From Hordeum vulgare subsp. vulgare (lineage: Eukaryota > Streptophyta > Magnoliopsida > Poales > Poaceae), in the NCBI RefSeq assembly GCF_904849725.1, contig NC_058521.1, positions 338,132,638 to 338,196,637 on the forward strand: DNA of 64,000 nucleotides, in the 5' to 3' direction. Both the position numbers and the translations under genes were made by a program. Below are positions 45,601-58,009 of this stretch, one piece after another. How positions within the stretch are numbered: position 1 is the first letter of the stretch; every line of letters starts with the position of its first letter. The notes beneath the pieces were generated by a model. The model worked only from the letters and a program-made list of their open reading frames with translations. It was not told where the DNA came from and did not search any database.

Positions 45601-46826
45601 CACATAGCGATAAGTGGCGAGAGCGTGTGTGACGAAGTACACCCCTGCAGGGTTATGATCTATTCGAATAGCCGTGTCCGCGGATATGGACTACTTGGAG
45701 ACATATGTTGTTCATAGATAACTTCAATGGCTACTCATAAAATTGTCAAGATAAGCGTGAGTGTCGTGGACGGCATTTCCGTATGGAGACGGAATGATTC
45801 CAAGATAGTGTATTGTTGTGGTGTTAGTGGACTCGTGTGCGAGAAATCAAGTTGTCAAAACTAATTTCAAAATGCAAGTTGTCTAGTCACGAGTCAAATG
45901 CTGGCTTCCCGCATGAAACCCCACAATACCTTTTGATACCTTGCATGAGTAGTTAGCCATCCTAAATTGTTGCTGAGTACCTTCGTACTCATGTTTGCTT
46001 AATAAATGTTGCAGAGGTTGGTAATGACCCTAATGGAGGGTTCTTCGTAGACATCGACGACGACGAGTAGCTGGTGTCCTAGCTACGATCTGGCCCTACG
46101 TCGGCTCCGTAGTATAGTTAGGCCATGTGCCTTCTAGTTGCCCTGTCTGTACCCAGACAGTTTATAACTCTTCCGCTGGCTTGTATTTGTATGACTGCTA
46201 TTATGGGTCGTGAGACCCTTAATGTGTAATATTATGTGTGTGGCTCTTCCGAGCCTCTTAAATAAAGGTTGTATGTTTATGGTTATGTTGTGATGCCATC
46301 GATGTATCTATACATATCGGTATGCCATGCGTACGTGTGTCGTACTTGATATGTATGGGGTTCGATTACCTAGTCGTGAACTTTAGTAGCACTCCTTACA
46401 AGGAAATGCCCCTTTGTGATGCAATGAGCCTTGGTAGTTCGCTACTGCTCCGGACACATTGGTTGACCGGCATGTGTCCTTCTTAGCTGCTGTGTCTGTC
46501 CCCTTTGGGGAAATGTCACGCGATGTAATGGAGTCCTTGTAGCCTGCTACGACTCGTCAACATTCGCTGATGACTTACACCTGCTTTGCTGGGCCATGTA
46601 TGCATGTCCTTGTGCGGTACTGCCACTTTGGTTTATGAGTAGATATGTCGATCCGGGTTCTTTGACATTGGATTTCTAGCGACACTATCACATACGTGAG
46701 TCAAAAGACGCAAACGGTCCCGGCTAAGGTAAGGCTGCAACCGTGGAGTTAACCGTGCGTGAGACCACAAAGGGATGCGGTGTGTTACAGGCTGGATTCC
46801 TATGGCTTAGGATCGGGGTCCCGACA
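42675..46826 (+). repeat. 3' LTR of element D (4152 bp)
   Basis: It starts TGTCACATCC and ends GTCCCGACA. It is the fuller copy: 44489-45092 is absent from the 5' LTR. Core block 45640-45700, hairpin 45974-45991, GC-rich block about 43140-44060. Confidence 0.95.
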
Positions 46827-46831
46827 CATCA

Positions 46832-47571
46832 TGCGCATCATCTGCATCGCATCAGCACTCCATTACCGCCAGTTTTCAAAATGTGCATTCATTATTTGTT
46901 GGACCATTTTCATCGTGGACCGTTTCGAGACTAACCGCACACGCACGCGCCCGCGACATCGTGAATATAGTTGTTTTTAAAAGTGTGTCTAAAACTTTCT
47001 CGGATTGGGTTGAAACTTGGCGTGCGGTCTTATTTTATTGTAGGAAGGCCGCTTGTCAATTTTCGTCGCAATCGGAGTTCGTTTGGTACCCGAACCGTTA
47101 AACCTTTAGCGGCATCATAGCTGTCCCATCGTCAGACGTCTTTCGTTGTTTTAAACTCTGTCGCCGGTTTGTCTGTTTTCCCTCTCTTCCCTACCTAGCC
47201 CCTCTGCACAGTGCACCGATCTGCCCACATCTAGATTGAAACCTCCCGAATCCTGAAACACACGGTCGTGACCGTTTGGTCCGGATCAACCCCGTAATAC
47301 CCAAAATCATGATCGATTTTTAAGTTGGACTCCCTAGCCTATATTTCTCAACCATACGATTGCGGTCATAGGGTACAGATAGCCCCTAACCTGTGTAGTT
47401 AAGTACTCAAAAACCAAAACCTAGGTTGTCCCATCCATTCCTCCATAATCCAGAAGCAGTCGCCACCCTGCTATCTCCCCTTCGTGTCTGTGCCCGACCA
47501 ATCACACCTATCGATCCACTTGCAGCAAACCAGATCGAGCCATCCACCCCTCTCTCAGTTCCCTGCCGCCC
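46832..47571 (+). repeat. LTR1, fragment 2
   Basis: It continues LTR1 after element D. It aligns as an inverted repeat with the start of LTR2 (50430 down to ~49790): shared phrases include TTGGGTTGAAACTTG, ACCCGAACCGTTAAA and CCTCTGCACAGTGCACC. It ends where LTR2 begins. Confidence 0.8.
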
Positions 47572-50517
47572 TATAACGCCCAAGATGTGGTCCTATCCTT
47601 ATTTTGGCCAGAGGGCCTCTGCAAGGATAGAAACACATCTTGCCGTTTCGCAAGAATGGATATCGTTACAAGTACATGTACACAAAAGATGAGTATATGG
47701 AATTAGCTTACACTCGCCATAAGCTACATCAGAGTCACATCAATACAATACATACAATCATCATGAAGAAGAGCAGGGTCCGACTACTGACAAAACCAAA
47801 CAATAAAACAATGACGTGCATGGTCAGTTTGAACTATGCAAGGCAGGGCATGGCAATTCACACAGTCAAACGCTACACATTAAGGCCTCGTTCGGCACTG
47901 GCGTATTTGCAGGCTTCAACGAGTATTTTACCGGCCGGTTTAGAAATCTCAAAAGTTCCCAACGGGCCCATTCGGTACCCCGGTATTAGACCGGCACATC
48001 CCGAAAATTACACCCCAAACCCTCCAGTACTCGTGTGAGAGGAGACGTGAGCTAACCCTCGCGAAATTCTTTCCCCGGCTGTGACGATGCCGGCTCCTCG
48101 GCCCTAGTCCCTCCTGTAGTTCGCCGCCGGTTTGCCTTATTCCTCAAATCCGTCCAAGCCGATCCAGTCAAGTGCTTCCTTAGATCCCGAGGCCTCTTGG
48201 CTCTTGCCGTCGTTGTCGTCCACTCAATTGTCGTCGTCGTCGTCAACTCCATTAGCGCCATGGCCATCCACTCCGTTGCCACCACCGTCCACCATCGCTC
48301 CCATCCACCCCGCTCCGTCGCCATAGAGATCCTTCCAGAAACCAAGCATTTTCACCTATATGGACCGGTTCCACGTAACCCCTCCCGTCCCCTCCCCTTT
48401 CTCTAGGATTTTTGGGAATTGAGGGGATTTGGTGGAGGGGAGGGTATCACCAAATCCCCACCAATCCCCAAGCCCTTGGAGGTGGAAAAACAACACTACC
48501 GAATAAGGCCTAAGCGAAGCTCAATATGCAATGAGATGCATATTGACGAGACTTCACATTTATGTATTTAGTTCACTCCTGTTTGTTAACACGAAAATAT
48601 TAAACTATTGTTAACATGGCAAGGGGTGAAGCACAATTTAAACTACCTATCTAGGCATATTAAATGAGGCCGGAAACGACATATAGCATTTCCAAAGTGA
48701 CCCCGCGCGTTAAATTCTAAATATGTCCATATTTGTCGTAAACGCATTTTATGTTTGTTAAACGACAAAAAAAGGTTCACGAGAAATTACGCGTCATTCT
48801 GGTCCATTTACATATATGGAACGTTTCCAACAAAGCCACGGTTAATTAACTTCGACCTAAACCGTTTTTAACATGATGACACACAAACAGATGCAAACAA
48901 CAGATCTAACATTCTTAAACATGCATGAGAGTGGGAAAATATTAATCTATGTGAGATTCTAGACAAGTTACATATATAACTTGTCGCAATCCGACGCACG
49001 GATTATAAACTACGGCGTTTGAAAAGAATGCATTTTTTCTAAAATTCTAGGATAATTAGACAAATTCGCCCGACTAGAAAAAAAAGACGATGCGCCGAAT
49101 CTGCACTATTGGGCCTAACCGAGGCATGGACGCAAGATATTATATGGCGCCACAAGTGCTGGATAATTCATTGGGGTCGGCTTACCAGAGCGGGCCATGG
49201 CCCACGTCGGTGGAGTGGCTCGGGGAGGCGGTGTGGACCGGATCGGCGGCTGGAGCTGGCTTGGGCTGCGGTCAGCTGGGCCTCGTCGGGGTAGGCGGCC
49301 CAGGAGCGAAGCGAGCGGCTGGGCCGGCTTGGCAGATGCGTCCCGGGCCCTAGCACCGGGCGGCTCGTTAACGCCGACCGGATCGAGCACTTGCTTGCTG
49401 GCAGTGGCACGACAACCACGACCGGCAAGGCTGCGGGGCGAGGTGCATGGTGCTAGCCACGACGGTGACTCCATGCGAGGCCGCGCTTTTGCCGCTTCCA
49501 GCCAAGGCTGGGGCTCTAGGTGTGACATCCTGCTGCGCTCGAATGGAGGCTGCCAGCATCCTTGATACAGAGTACGAGAGAGACATGAGAGAAAGATAGG
49601 TAGGAGGAGCTAGAAAAAGAGGGACGTGGGGTCGGCCTCGGCAGCACCGACCCGGACGCGGGGCTCCTGTAGGTAAAGTCGAGGAGGCTGGAGAGGCTCG
49701 ACGGGTTGCGGGGTTGGCTGCGGATTGCATCTGTGGATCCCGAGGAAGCAGGAGATCGGGTGCGGCTGGTGTCAGCGATTCGACAGGGGGGAATTTTTAG
49801 GGATTGGTCTAGGGTTTCTCCAAAATGGACCAACGGTGGACTATAAATATCTTACATGGGTTAGCTTTAGGGGCATCTCGACCCTCAGATTAGATCGGAC
49901 GGTCGGGATAAATATGTTAGGGTGTCCACTGGACAAACCGATAATGGTTTGCGGTAAAACGGGGTTGATCCGGATCCAACGGCCACGACCGCTCGGTTCG
50001 GGTACCGGGAGGTTTTTGGACTAGGCTTCGCGTAGGGTTGGTGCACTGTGCAGAGGGGCTAGGCGGAGATGAGAGGGAAAATAGGCAACCCGGTGACAAT
50101 ATTTACAAAAACGAAAAACGTCCTACGATGGGCCGGCTATAGTGTCGCTATAGATTTAACGGTTCGGGTATCAAACAAACCTCGATTGCGACAAAAATTG
50201 ACACGCGGCCTACCTACACTATATTAAGACCGCATGTCAAGTTTCAACCCAATCCAAGTATATTTCCCGCACACCTTCTAAAACAATATTTTAACGATAC
50301 CGTGGGCACATACGAGTGTGGTCGGGCTCAGAACGGACAACGACGAACACGGAGAGAACTGGCAACTAATAACGGATGCAAGTTTTGAAAAACTGGCGGC
50401 AACAGAGTGTCGATGCAATGCACATGATGCGAATGATGAATGTGACAACAAATAATTAACCCAGAAAAAGCGGAATAAAAGGGGAATTTTCTGGAGCGTC
50501 GGTCTCGGGATGACACA
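47572..50517 (-). repeat. LTR2: solo LTR of the LTR1 family, inverted
   Basis: On the minus strand it starts TGTGTCATCCCGAGACCGAC at 50517 and ends TTGGGCGTTATA at 47572. No internal region or second LTR is attached. Flanks are CGCCC and AGCCC, sharing GCCC, consistent with a target duplication in a C-rich site. It contains a Harbinger-type MITE (47884-48510) and a GC-rich block (49090-49700). Frames in that block are compositional. Confidence 0.75.
47881..48513. mobile_element. PIF/Harbinger (Tourist-like) MITE in LTR2, 627 bp
   Basis: The element proper is 47884-48510. It starts GGCCTCGTTCGGCACTG and ends with the complement, reading GGCCTTATTCGGTAGTG on the other strand, and is flanked by TAA (47881-47883 and 48511-48513), the TWA target typical of this superfamily. 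No transposase. The proline/serine-rich frame inside is not considered a gene. Confidence 0.75.
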
Positions 50518-51005
50518 AGCCCCCCCCCCCCCCCGCAACCTCTCCTATATCGCTGAACCACCGGAGCAATCGTCTGCGTCGTCGAACCGCACCGCGCAGT
50601 CAGCCCCGCTTGGCATGGATGCATCCAGCTGCCGCATCACCCGATCCCAATGATTGGGCATGGAGCTCCCGATCCACCACCACGACGCGCCTCTGACGTC
50701 CCTTATGTAGCCTCGCCGGAGCCCCATGTCAGATAGAGCTCTCCATCCCACCTCCCCGAAGCAACACTAGGTGACCCCGGGTCAATCCCCGCATCCTACT
50801 TCCTTTCTCCCGTCCCCTCCTCTCCTCTCGATCTCTCTCACCCGGCTCCCTCCCTCTCTATTGTCTACAGGAAGAGCTCATATCTATCATGAAGCCAAGC
50901 TCCTACACCGTCACTGTTGTCGGGCCTCCGCCGGCGTTGAGGGTCGCTGGCAAGCCGCCTCAAACCGGATCCCGTCGTACCCGACCGATTGTCGCATTTA
51001 ACCGA
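50518..51005 (+). repeat. LTR1, fragment 3
   Basis: Continuation of LTR1 after LTR2; it opens with a run of ~17 C. No gene is supported. It ends at element C, with GTCGCA at 50991-50996 repeated on the far side of C (61259-61264) and 9 extra bases between that hexamer and the C terminus. Confidence 0.55.
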
Positions 51006-52472
51006 TGACTTGCAAGTGTAGGGGATGTATCATAGCCTTTTCGATAAGTAAGGGTGTCGAACCAAACGATGACCAGAAGGTATTAACAAGCGATCTTGAG
51101 CAAGGAATAACTGCAAGTACTGAAAGGTAACTTTTTATGTGTTTTCTAGTATAAGCAACAAGGAAATAAATGCAAGGAAAGTAAATGGTCTCGAGGTGCA
51201 GCAAGTGCCCAATCCTTTTGAACACAAAGGATAAGCTGAGGGACTAAACTTATAAAGACTAAGGCGTTCCTGAGGACACATGGGAGAGATAGTCAAGTGC
51301 TTTCGCCATATTCTGTCTAGTACTATGTTTTGTATTGATAAGTGTTATGTGGGTGGATCTTAACTAGTGCACCGTCTAGGCTAAGACAAGTATACTCTTA
51401 TGATTAACCCCCCTTGCAAGCGTCCCCAAATACAAGAGAGAAATTATGGCAAATCATAACCATAACAATAAGCTTTAGGATCCAATACTCCCTCGTGCAA
51501 AAGTATGCAAACTGGGGTTCAGGTTTCTGTCACTCTGGCATCCCACCATAAGCATTCCTTATACACGATGCATTCCCCTAGGTCCTTAAAAAGGCGAGGT
51601 GTTATGTAGTCAACGTGCACATAACACCACTAGAAGAATAACACCATCACTTAAATATCAATCAACACATATTACTTCAACATCATATGACTACTAGCAA
51701 CTAGACTTCTCCCATGTCCTCAAGAACTAAAGTAACTACTCACAAGACATAAAACAGATCATGATCAGAGGTGATGAAAATATGATGAACAATCTGGTCA
51801 TAACAATAATTCTCCAACAAAACTAAATAGCATTCACCACAAAAGAGTAATCAACACCGGTAGAGTAGAGGGGGTGAATAGTGCAAGGTACAACTCCGAT
51901 TGCAATGGTAAGGTGAGATGGGGTGAAGATGGAGATGGTGTTGGTGATGATGATGATGGTGCTGATGATCTCGATGATGCCCGTGACGATGATTATGACG
52001 ATGAGGACGATCTCCACTTCTGGGGGGGAGTTCTCCCCGGCGGAATCTGCCCACCGGAAAGGTCTTTTCTTCTCTGTAGGTTTCTGCCCCGGAGCATGGT
52101 GGAACTCCAGAAAAACTTCTGTCCCCGTAACTTTTAGGTCACGAGGATCATATAGGCCAAAGGAGAGCACCGGAGGCGGGACCCACCACCCAGGCGGCCT
52201 GTAGGCACGGCGTAGGGGTGACCGCACGGGCGGAGGAGGATCTGTTCGGAAACTCTTTCCCCATAAATTTCAGCGTGGTTGGAGATATTTTTATATGGTA
52301 ACTCTTCGTGCTATTTTCTCCGCTGAATCTTGTGTGTGTTGTTTCGGCACTGAAAAGTTGTAAATTGTGTAAAATAAGCCGAAACACTATAAGTACATCA
52401 TCATATTATGAAATATATCAATGAATAGAGACGAATTATGATACAAAATAGCGATGCATTTTGGACGTATCA
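51006..52472 (-). repeat. 3' LTR of element C (1467 bp)
   Basis: On the minus strand it starts TGATACGTCCAAAATGCATC at 52472 and ends CACTTGCAAGTCA at 51006. It lacks the MITE found in the other copy and has about 50 bp (near 51535-51590) that the other has lost. Confidence 0.92.
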
Positions 52473-52485
52473 ACTCCCCCAACCT
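52473..52485 (-). other. Polypurine tract of element C
   Basis: Minus-strand GGTTGGGGGAGT immediately before the 3' LTR. Confidence 0.85.
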
Positions 52486-54171
52486 TAGACCTTGCTTGTC
52501 CCCAAGCGAATACTGAGCTCGGTAAACCTATCCACAAGTTTAGAGAGTGAAGTGTCGATAAATAAGAATACGTACAAGAAGCATCATAATTTTTCTACTA
52601 AACTCAACCGTCCTCAATAGAAATTTCAACTCATAAGGCCCATCTGATAGAGTAATATCAATCAAATCAAAATTAGGGCTAAGGAAACTCATCAAACCAT
52701 GGCAAATATGTCCTTGGTCAAAGAACAACTAATAACTTTTAACTTTTGCTCTTCCTCTTATATTTTGATGAGATCAATTCAAGCTTTTTGAAAGAACATG
52801 TTATTAGTCAAGAAGTGAAAATGCTAACACAAAGGAAGATGTGTGCTTTAGCTAGGCTTAACAAACAACTTACTCATCTTGATGATATTGTCAACAAAGA
52901 TGTGATATGGCAATTCTCAATGAGATAATATAAATGCATGCATCTTTGTCAACATAAGGTTTCTGCTATTTTATAGGATAGAAAGAAATAGGTTTACTGA
53001 CTCAACATAAAAGGAAAAGATTATCCCTTCGCAGAGGGAAGTAGGGAAAACTCATGTGCTAGATCTTTTAGAGATTTTGAAATCAACAAGATTGTAAAAC
53101 AAGCTTTTGAGAGGTGCATAATTTGTCAACGAATGCTAGTAGATAGCCCAATACTTCTCATGATGGACAAGTTTTGAGGAACGGCTCCCAAAGTGGGGAC
53201 GATCACATCCCCTTAGTCTCCTATGTTTATCCCTACCAAAGTTTTTCTGATTTCTCATCAACAAAGCGTGAAGGAGGTTTTGTTGGTTGTTATTATCTTT
53301 TACGAGATGGGCGCACTCATGCCAGTCCCTCCTTGTATTAGGGGTTCGCATATTAAACATGCAAAGCCAGGATAATGCTTGTCCAGTATGAGAGGACCAT
53401 GAAATATCTACTACTTCCTTGTGAGCTAAAACAGAGGCACAAAACAGGGATTAATATTTGAAGGTTTAAAGATAGCACATGAGTAATATACTTTAGGAGT
53501 GGCGGTGAAATACCACATAAAGGGAAGGTATGGTGGACTCTTGGGAAGGTTCAAGTTTCAAGGTATGGATGCACAAGCAGTATTCCCGCTTAGTACAAGG
53601 GTTGGCTAGCAAAGGCTTTTGAGAGCAGACAAATGATGTTGCCTTGGATGCAAAACAATATAAGGATTAACATAAAGAATTGGCATGAAACATCAAGTTG
53701 TCTTCCTTGTCAGCATAACACTTCAAGCATAATAACATAAAGGTTTTTGCTATGTCGCTACTAGAAAAACTCATGCTTGTTATTATGACCAATGCTATGT
53801 TTGCCAAGATTAGAAAAAGTTTTCAAAGCCATACCTGATATGTAAGATCAATACTCCCATAAGAATCAGCATATAAGGTCAATTGCATGAAGATAATACC
53901 AGGAGTAGCAAAGAAACCAATATACTTCTCATTAATATTCCATCATAGGCAATTGCACATTCACGGATACAAGACTCGCCACAAAGGAGTGATAGACCTC
54001 AATACAAACACCTATTTCATAAGATAACTTCCCTACACAAGATACAACACTAAACTTGACCATAAAAGATAAAAGATAAAGATAAAAATAAAAATAAAGA
54101 TACCGGGCACTCCACCAAGCTTGGAACAAGCTAAAGTAATGCCATTACCCATGAAGATTTCACTGTTCATT
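52486..54171 (-). other. Element C 3' non-coding region
   Basis: No frame is supported here. It parallels 14576-16048 of B2 in position and in scattered phrases such as CTTGCTTGTCC, and has small open frames on both strands without family resemblance. Confidence 0.55.
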
Positions 54172-54582
54172 CTACTTGTTGTTCTTCAAGTGTGCTATTA
54201 TGTGTCGGAGAGTTTGGTTTTCAGCTTCCAATATAGCCACATGTACTTTAAGCACATGAAAGTCTTCACAGAATTGGTTAGTGATTTTGTAAGCTTCGGA
54301 TATAGTAGATGACACACGTGGAGCTTCCGGCGGAGGGACAGTTCCTGAAAGGTTCAGAGAAAGATCATGTTGGGCGTTAATATACCCCACGAGGATGGGG
54401 TTGTTGGAGATGGATCCTCGTGATGAAGGATCTCATTCTTGGTGGGTGGTGACCATCGTGACTTCCTCTCTCACGAAGCGCTCCATCTCCGCTTGTCTTG
54501 CGGCAATTTATTCGTTAGTAGCCCATCCGATGACCTTCCGTTGGTTTATATCTTGCTGGACACGGCGGAGACGACCACCCAT
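54172..54582 (-). pseudogene. Element C post-pol accessory ORF (two in-frame stops)
   Basis: A single frame of 137 codons from ATG 54582-54580 to TAG 54174-54172, with TAA at 54510-54508 and TGA at 54435-54433. The N-terminus is basic (MGGRLRRVQQDINQRK), followed by a charged helix (QAEMERFVREEV); the C-terminal third contains ILEAENQTLRHIIAHL, a leucine-repeat coiled-coil-like segment. B2 has a counterpart at 16049-16473 with a similar C-terminal segment. Its place after integrase matches env-like or aORF positions in other plant elements, but no membrane segment is seen. Confidence 0.55.
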
Positions 54583-55048
54583 TTAGTCTTCCCCGCTTAA
54601 GTCGCAAGAAGACAACTCAAACAATAGCTTCTTAACCTGGGAGAAAAAGACCGAAAGAGAAACGCACAGAATCGCAACATAGAAAGCCGGGACGATAAGG
54701 GAAAATATATAGCAAAAATTTCTCCACCAAAAGGAAGGTAACAACCCAAAGTGGGGTCGAAGACGGACTCCGGGTGGTCTAGGCGGCCTCCTGGCGCGGC
54801 CAGGAGGTAGCCCACGCCACCAGGTCGCCTGGAGCACCTAGAGCTACTCTGTGGCTCCGCTTCGGCTCGGAATTTTCCTAATTTTGCAAAAACACATAAT
54901 ACAGAATTTTTATTGATGTTCGCGAAGTTTCCTTATCGTATTTCGTACCTATTCTTATTCTGCTTCTTCCCGTGTCTACAACAGTGTTGCAATATGTTCT
55001 TCATGAGTGGCTACCTGTATCACATCCACTTCTATATTGATGGGGTCT
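54583..55048 (-). other. Element C integrase-accessory spacer
   Basis: Untranslated, with a GC-rich patch near 54740-54860. No feature is supported. Confidence 0.5.
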
Positions 55049-56128
55049 CTAGCCATGTAATGCTTGAGTCTTTGCCAATTCACAACATGGGGTTGCACCG
55101 GAGCGGTAGACTTCTTTGATATGGTATGGTCCTTCCCACTTGGAAAGTAATTTACCTAGAGAAAACCTGAAACGAGATCTATACAACAAAACTTTATCAC
55201 CAACTTTAAATTCACGTTTCAAAATTCTCTTGTCATGCCACTTCTTTACCTTTTCTTTGAACATTGTTGCACTCTCATAAGCTTCACTTTTCCACTCATC
55301 TAGAGAAGTCAAGTTCATGAGACGCTTTTCACCAGCAAGCTTTAGGTCAACATTAAGCTCTCTAACAGACTAGAAAGCTTTGTGCTCTAACGCTAAAGGT
55401 AGATTGCATGCCGTGCCATAGACCATCTTATACGGAGACATCCCCATGGGATTTTGGTAAGCAGTTCTATACGCCCAAAAGGCATCTCCTAACTTTCTGG
55501 ACCAGTCCTTTCTAGAAATGTTCACTGTCTTTTGCAAGATCAACTTGATCTCTCTATTTGTGAGCTAAACTTGCCCACTTGTTTGAGGGTGATAAGGTGA
55601 AGCAATTCTATCATTAACATCATATTTGGCTAGAGCTTTTGTAAAAGCACCATGTGTAAAATGTGATCATCCGTCGGTCATGAGGTACCTAGGTACACCA
55701 GACCTAGGGAAGATGACATTCTTGAGCATTTTCAAAGATGTCTTGTGATCAACTCTTTCAGTGGGGATTGCTTCAATCCACTTGGTCACATAATCAACAA
55801 CCACTAAGATGTGAGTGTACTTGTGTTAAGGAGGAAAAGGAGCCAGAAAATCAAAACCCCGACAATCAAAAGGCTCAATGACTAGAGAATAATTCATAGG
55901 CATCCCATTTCTCCTACTAACATTACCAACTGTCCCGCACTTATCACAAGATAAAAAATAATTTATAACGTATTTAAAGAGAGTAGACCAATAAAAACCT
56001 GACTGGAGAACCTTGTGTGTTGTCCTCTAACTGGCATGATGTCCTCCATAAGGACTGTTATGACATTGTCTTAAGATATCCTTCTGCTCATGCTGTGGTA
56101 TGCACCTCCTCACGATCCCATCCGCACC
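55049..56128 (-). pseudogene. Element C integrase, broken
   Basis: The C-terminal module is open (55318-55049): EKVKKWHDKRIL, GDKVLLYRSRF, KLLSKWEGPYHIKEV. The core towards 56128 is recognisable as MNYSL near 55900, VVVDYVTK near 55790 and RYLM near 55690, but several stops interrupt it. The HHCC finger lies near 55930-56070. Inactive. Confidence 0.78.
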
Positions 56129-56650
56129 TTATCTAAAAAGATGTGGGTCATCCCGAAAGTAATACCTCAAGTCGGGGAAGAACTTCTTCTTCTGCTGGAA
56201 TGTTAAACCTGGAGGCAAAAACTTTGCAACAATAAAGTTAGCATAATCTGCATACCATGGATCGGATTTAGATTGTACTTTCAAAACAGCTAACTGTTCA
56301 TCAGGAAAACTATCGTTGAGCGGAATAGGATCAGTTGGTATGTCCTCCATCCTGGAAAGGTTGTCTGATCCCTTCCTATCAACAGTCTGCAAATCAAATT
56401 CTTGAAGAAGAAGGACCCATCTGATAAGCCTTGGTTTGGCATCCCTCTTTTCCGTAAGATATTTAATAGCAGCATGATCAGTATGAATGATGACTTTAGA
56501 ATCAACAATGTAAGGCCTAAACTTATCACAAGCAAACACTACTGCTAAAAACTCTTTCTCAGTAATAGCGTAATTCTTTTGAGCACTATCAAGGGTTTTG
56601 CTAGCATAATGTATAACATTCAATTTCTTATCAACCCTTTGTACTAACAT
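56129..56650 (-). pseudogene. Element C RNase H block
   Basis: Open for 173 codons: [49 protein letters not shown], then the RNase H-integrase linker. It removes the RNA strand of the hybrid during reverse transcription. It is in a different frame from RT, so a frameshift lies near 56650-56733. Confidence 0.82.
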
Positions 56651-56732
56651 AGCTCCAACAGCAAAATCACTAGATCACACATGATTTCAAAAGGCAAATT
56701 CCAATCAGGTGGTTTGACTATAGGAGTAGTTA

Positions 56733-58009
56733 TCAAGGCTTTCTTAACAACTTCGAAGGCTTCCTTACAATCTTCATCAAACACAAAAGTAATATCCTTC
56801 TTGAGAAATTAGTGAGGGGTTTCGTAGTCTTAGAAAAGTCTTTAATAAATCTTCTATGGAAACCAGCATGACCGAGGAAACTACGAATACCTCTGATGTC
56901 CTTTGGATAAGGCATCCTCTCGATTGCTTCGACCTTTGCCCTGTCCACCTCGATTCCCTTTTCAGAAATCTTATGGCCAAGAACAATTCCCTCATTGACC
57001 ATGAAGTGGTACTTCTCCCAGTTGAGTACCAAGTTTGTCTCCTCACATCTCTGCAAAAGTTTATTAAGGTTCTGGAGACAATGGTCAAAAGACGTTCCAT
57101 AGATGGAGAAATCGTCCTTGAAGACCTCCACAATTTCCTCAAACAAACCTTGAAAGATAGCAGACATACACCTTTGAAAAGTAGCAGGAGCATTGCATAA
57201 ACCAAAAGGCATACATCTATATTCATAAGTACCAAAGGGATAAGAAAAAGTGGTCTTCTCTTGATCGGCAGTGTTAACATGAATGTGAGAGAAGATAGAA
57301 TACCCATCAAGATACCAAAAGCGAGTGTTTTTGGATAACCTCCAAGCATTTGGTCGATGAACGATAGCGGGTAGTGGTCTTTCCTGGTTGCCTTGTTCAG
57401 CTTCCTGTAATCAATACACATTCTATATCCAATAATAATTCTTTGAGGTATTAGTTCATTCTTATCATTAGGAACCACAGTCGTGACTCCTTTCTTGGGA
57501 ACAAAATGTACCGGTCTTACCCACTTACCATCAACTATAGGGTAGATAATACATGCGGCTAGCAGCTTGAGGATTACGGTTCTCACAACATCCTTCATCT
57601 TCGGGTTGAACCATCGTTGATGATCAACACCCGGTTTAGCATATGGCTCAAGATTGATTGTATGCTGACAAATAGATGGACTAATTCCCTTGTGACCATC
57701 AAGGGTATAGCCAATAGCGCCACGGTGTTTACAAAGGGCTTCCAATAATTGCTCTTCTTCATATCCTGAAAGGTTAGAATTGATAATAACATGATATACT
57801 TTCTTTTCATCTAAATAAACATACTTGAGCGTGTTGGGAAGAGGTTTAAGATCAAACACTGGGTCTTGATTTGGTTTTGGTAAAATTCCCAAAGGCTCAA
57901 CCGGAAGGTTGTGCTTCAGGATAGCAGGTTGTGTCAATAAAATTTCATCTAGCCCATTCCTTTCCTGCATATGCATATCATTCTCGTAGTCCTCCATAAA
58001 TTGCTGCAC
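56733..58009 (-). pseudogene. Element C reverse transcriptase, frameshifted
   Basis: The N-terminal part (58009 to ~57340) has LEPYAKPGVDHQRW, PVHFVPKKGVTTVV, ELIPQRIIIGYRM and DYRKLNKATRKDHYPLSF. A frameshift near 57330 is followed by a second frame from 57212 with MPFGLCNAPATFQRCM, VFKDDFSIYG (catalytic DD kept, Lys where Met is usual) and NEGIVLGHKISEKGIEVD. Athila RT, not translatable as one protein. Confidence 0.88.

Larger units (their letters stand above)
33100..46831 (+). mobile_element. Element D: full-length Tekay-clade chromovirus with TSD CATCA
   Basis: The element proper is 33105-46826, flanked by CATCA at 33100-33104 and 46827-46831. Removing it and one CATCA joins LTR1 into a sequence that matches its inverted sister at 50517. 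Order: 5' LTR (3580 bp), PBS, orf0, gag-protease, pol with chromodomain, hairpin, PPT, 3' LTR (4152 bp). It is a different family from A: only the coding regions, PBS, core block and hairpins align. All coding regions carry stops. Confidence 0.95.

Noticed and set aside
48052..48345. Thr/Arg-rich frame inside the Harbinger-type MITE
   Set aside because: Driven by GTC/GAC simple repeats, with no transposase motif.
49115..49730. Overlapping frames around the GC-rich part of LTR2
   Set aside because: Open on both strands, compositional, inside an LTR, with no domain.
54172..54582. An env-like gene of element C
   Set aside because: Too short, no signal peptide or membrane segment, two stops; described as an accessory ORF instead.
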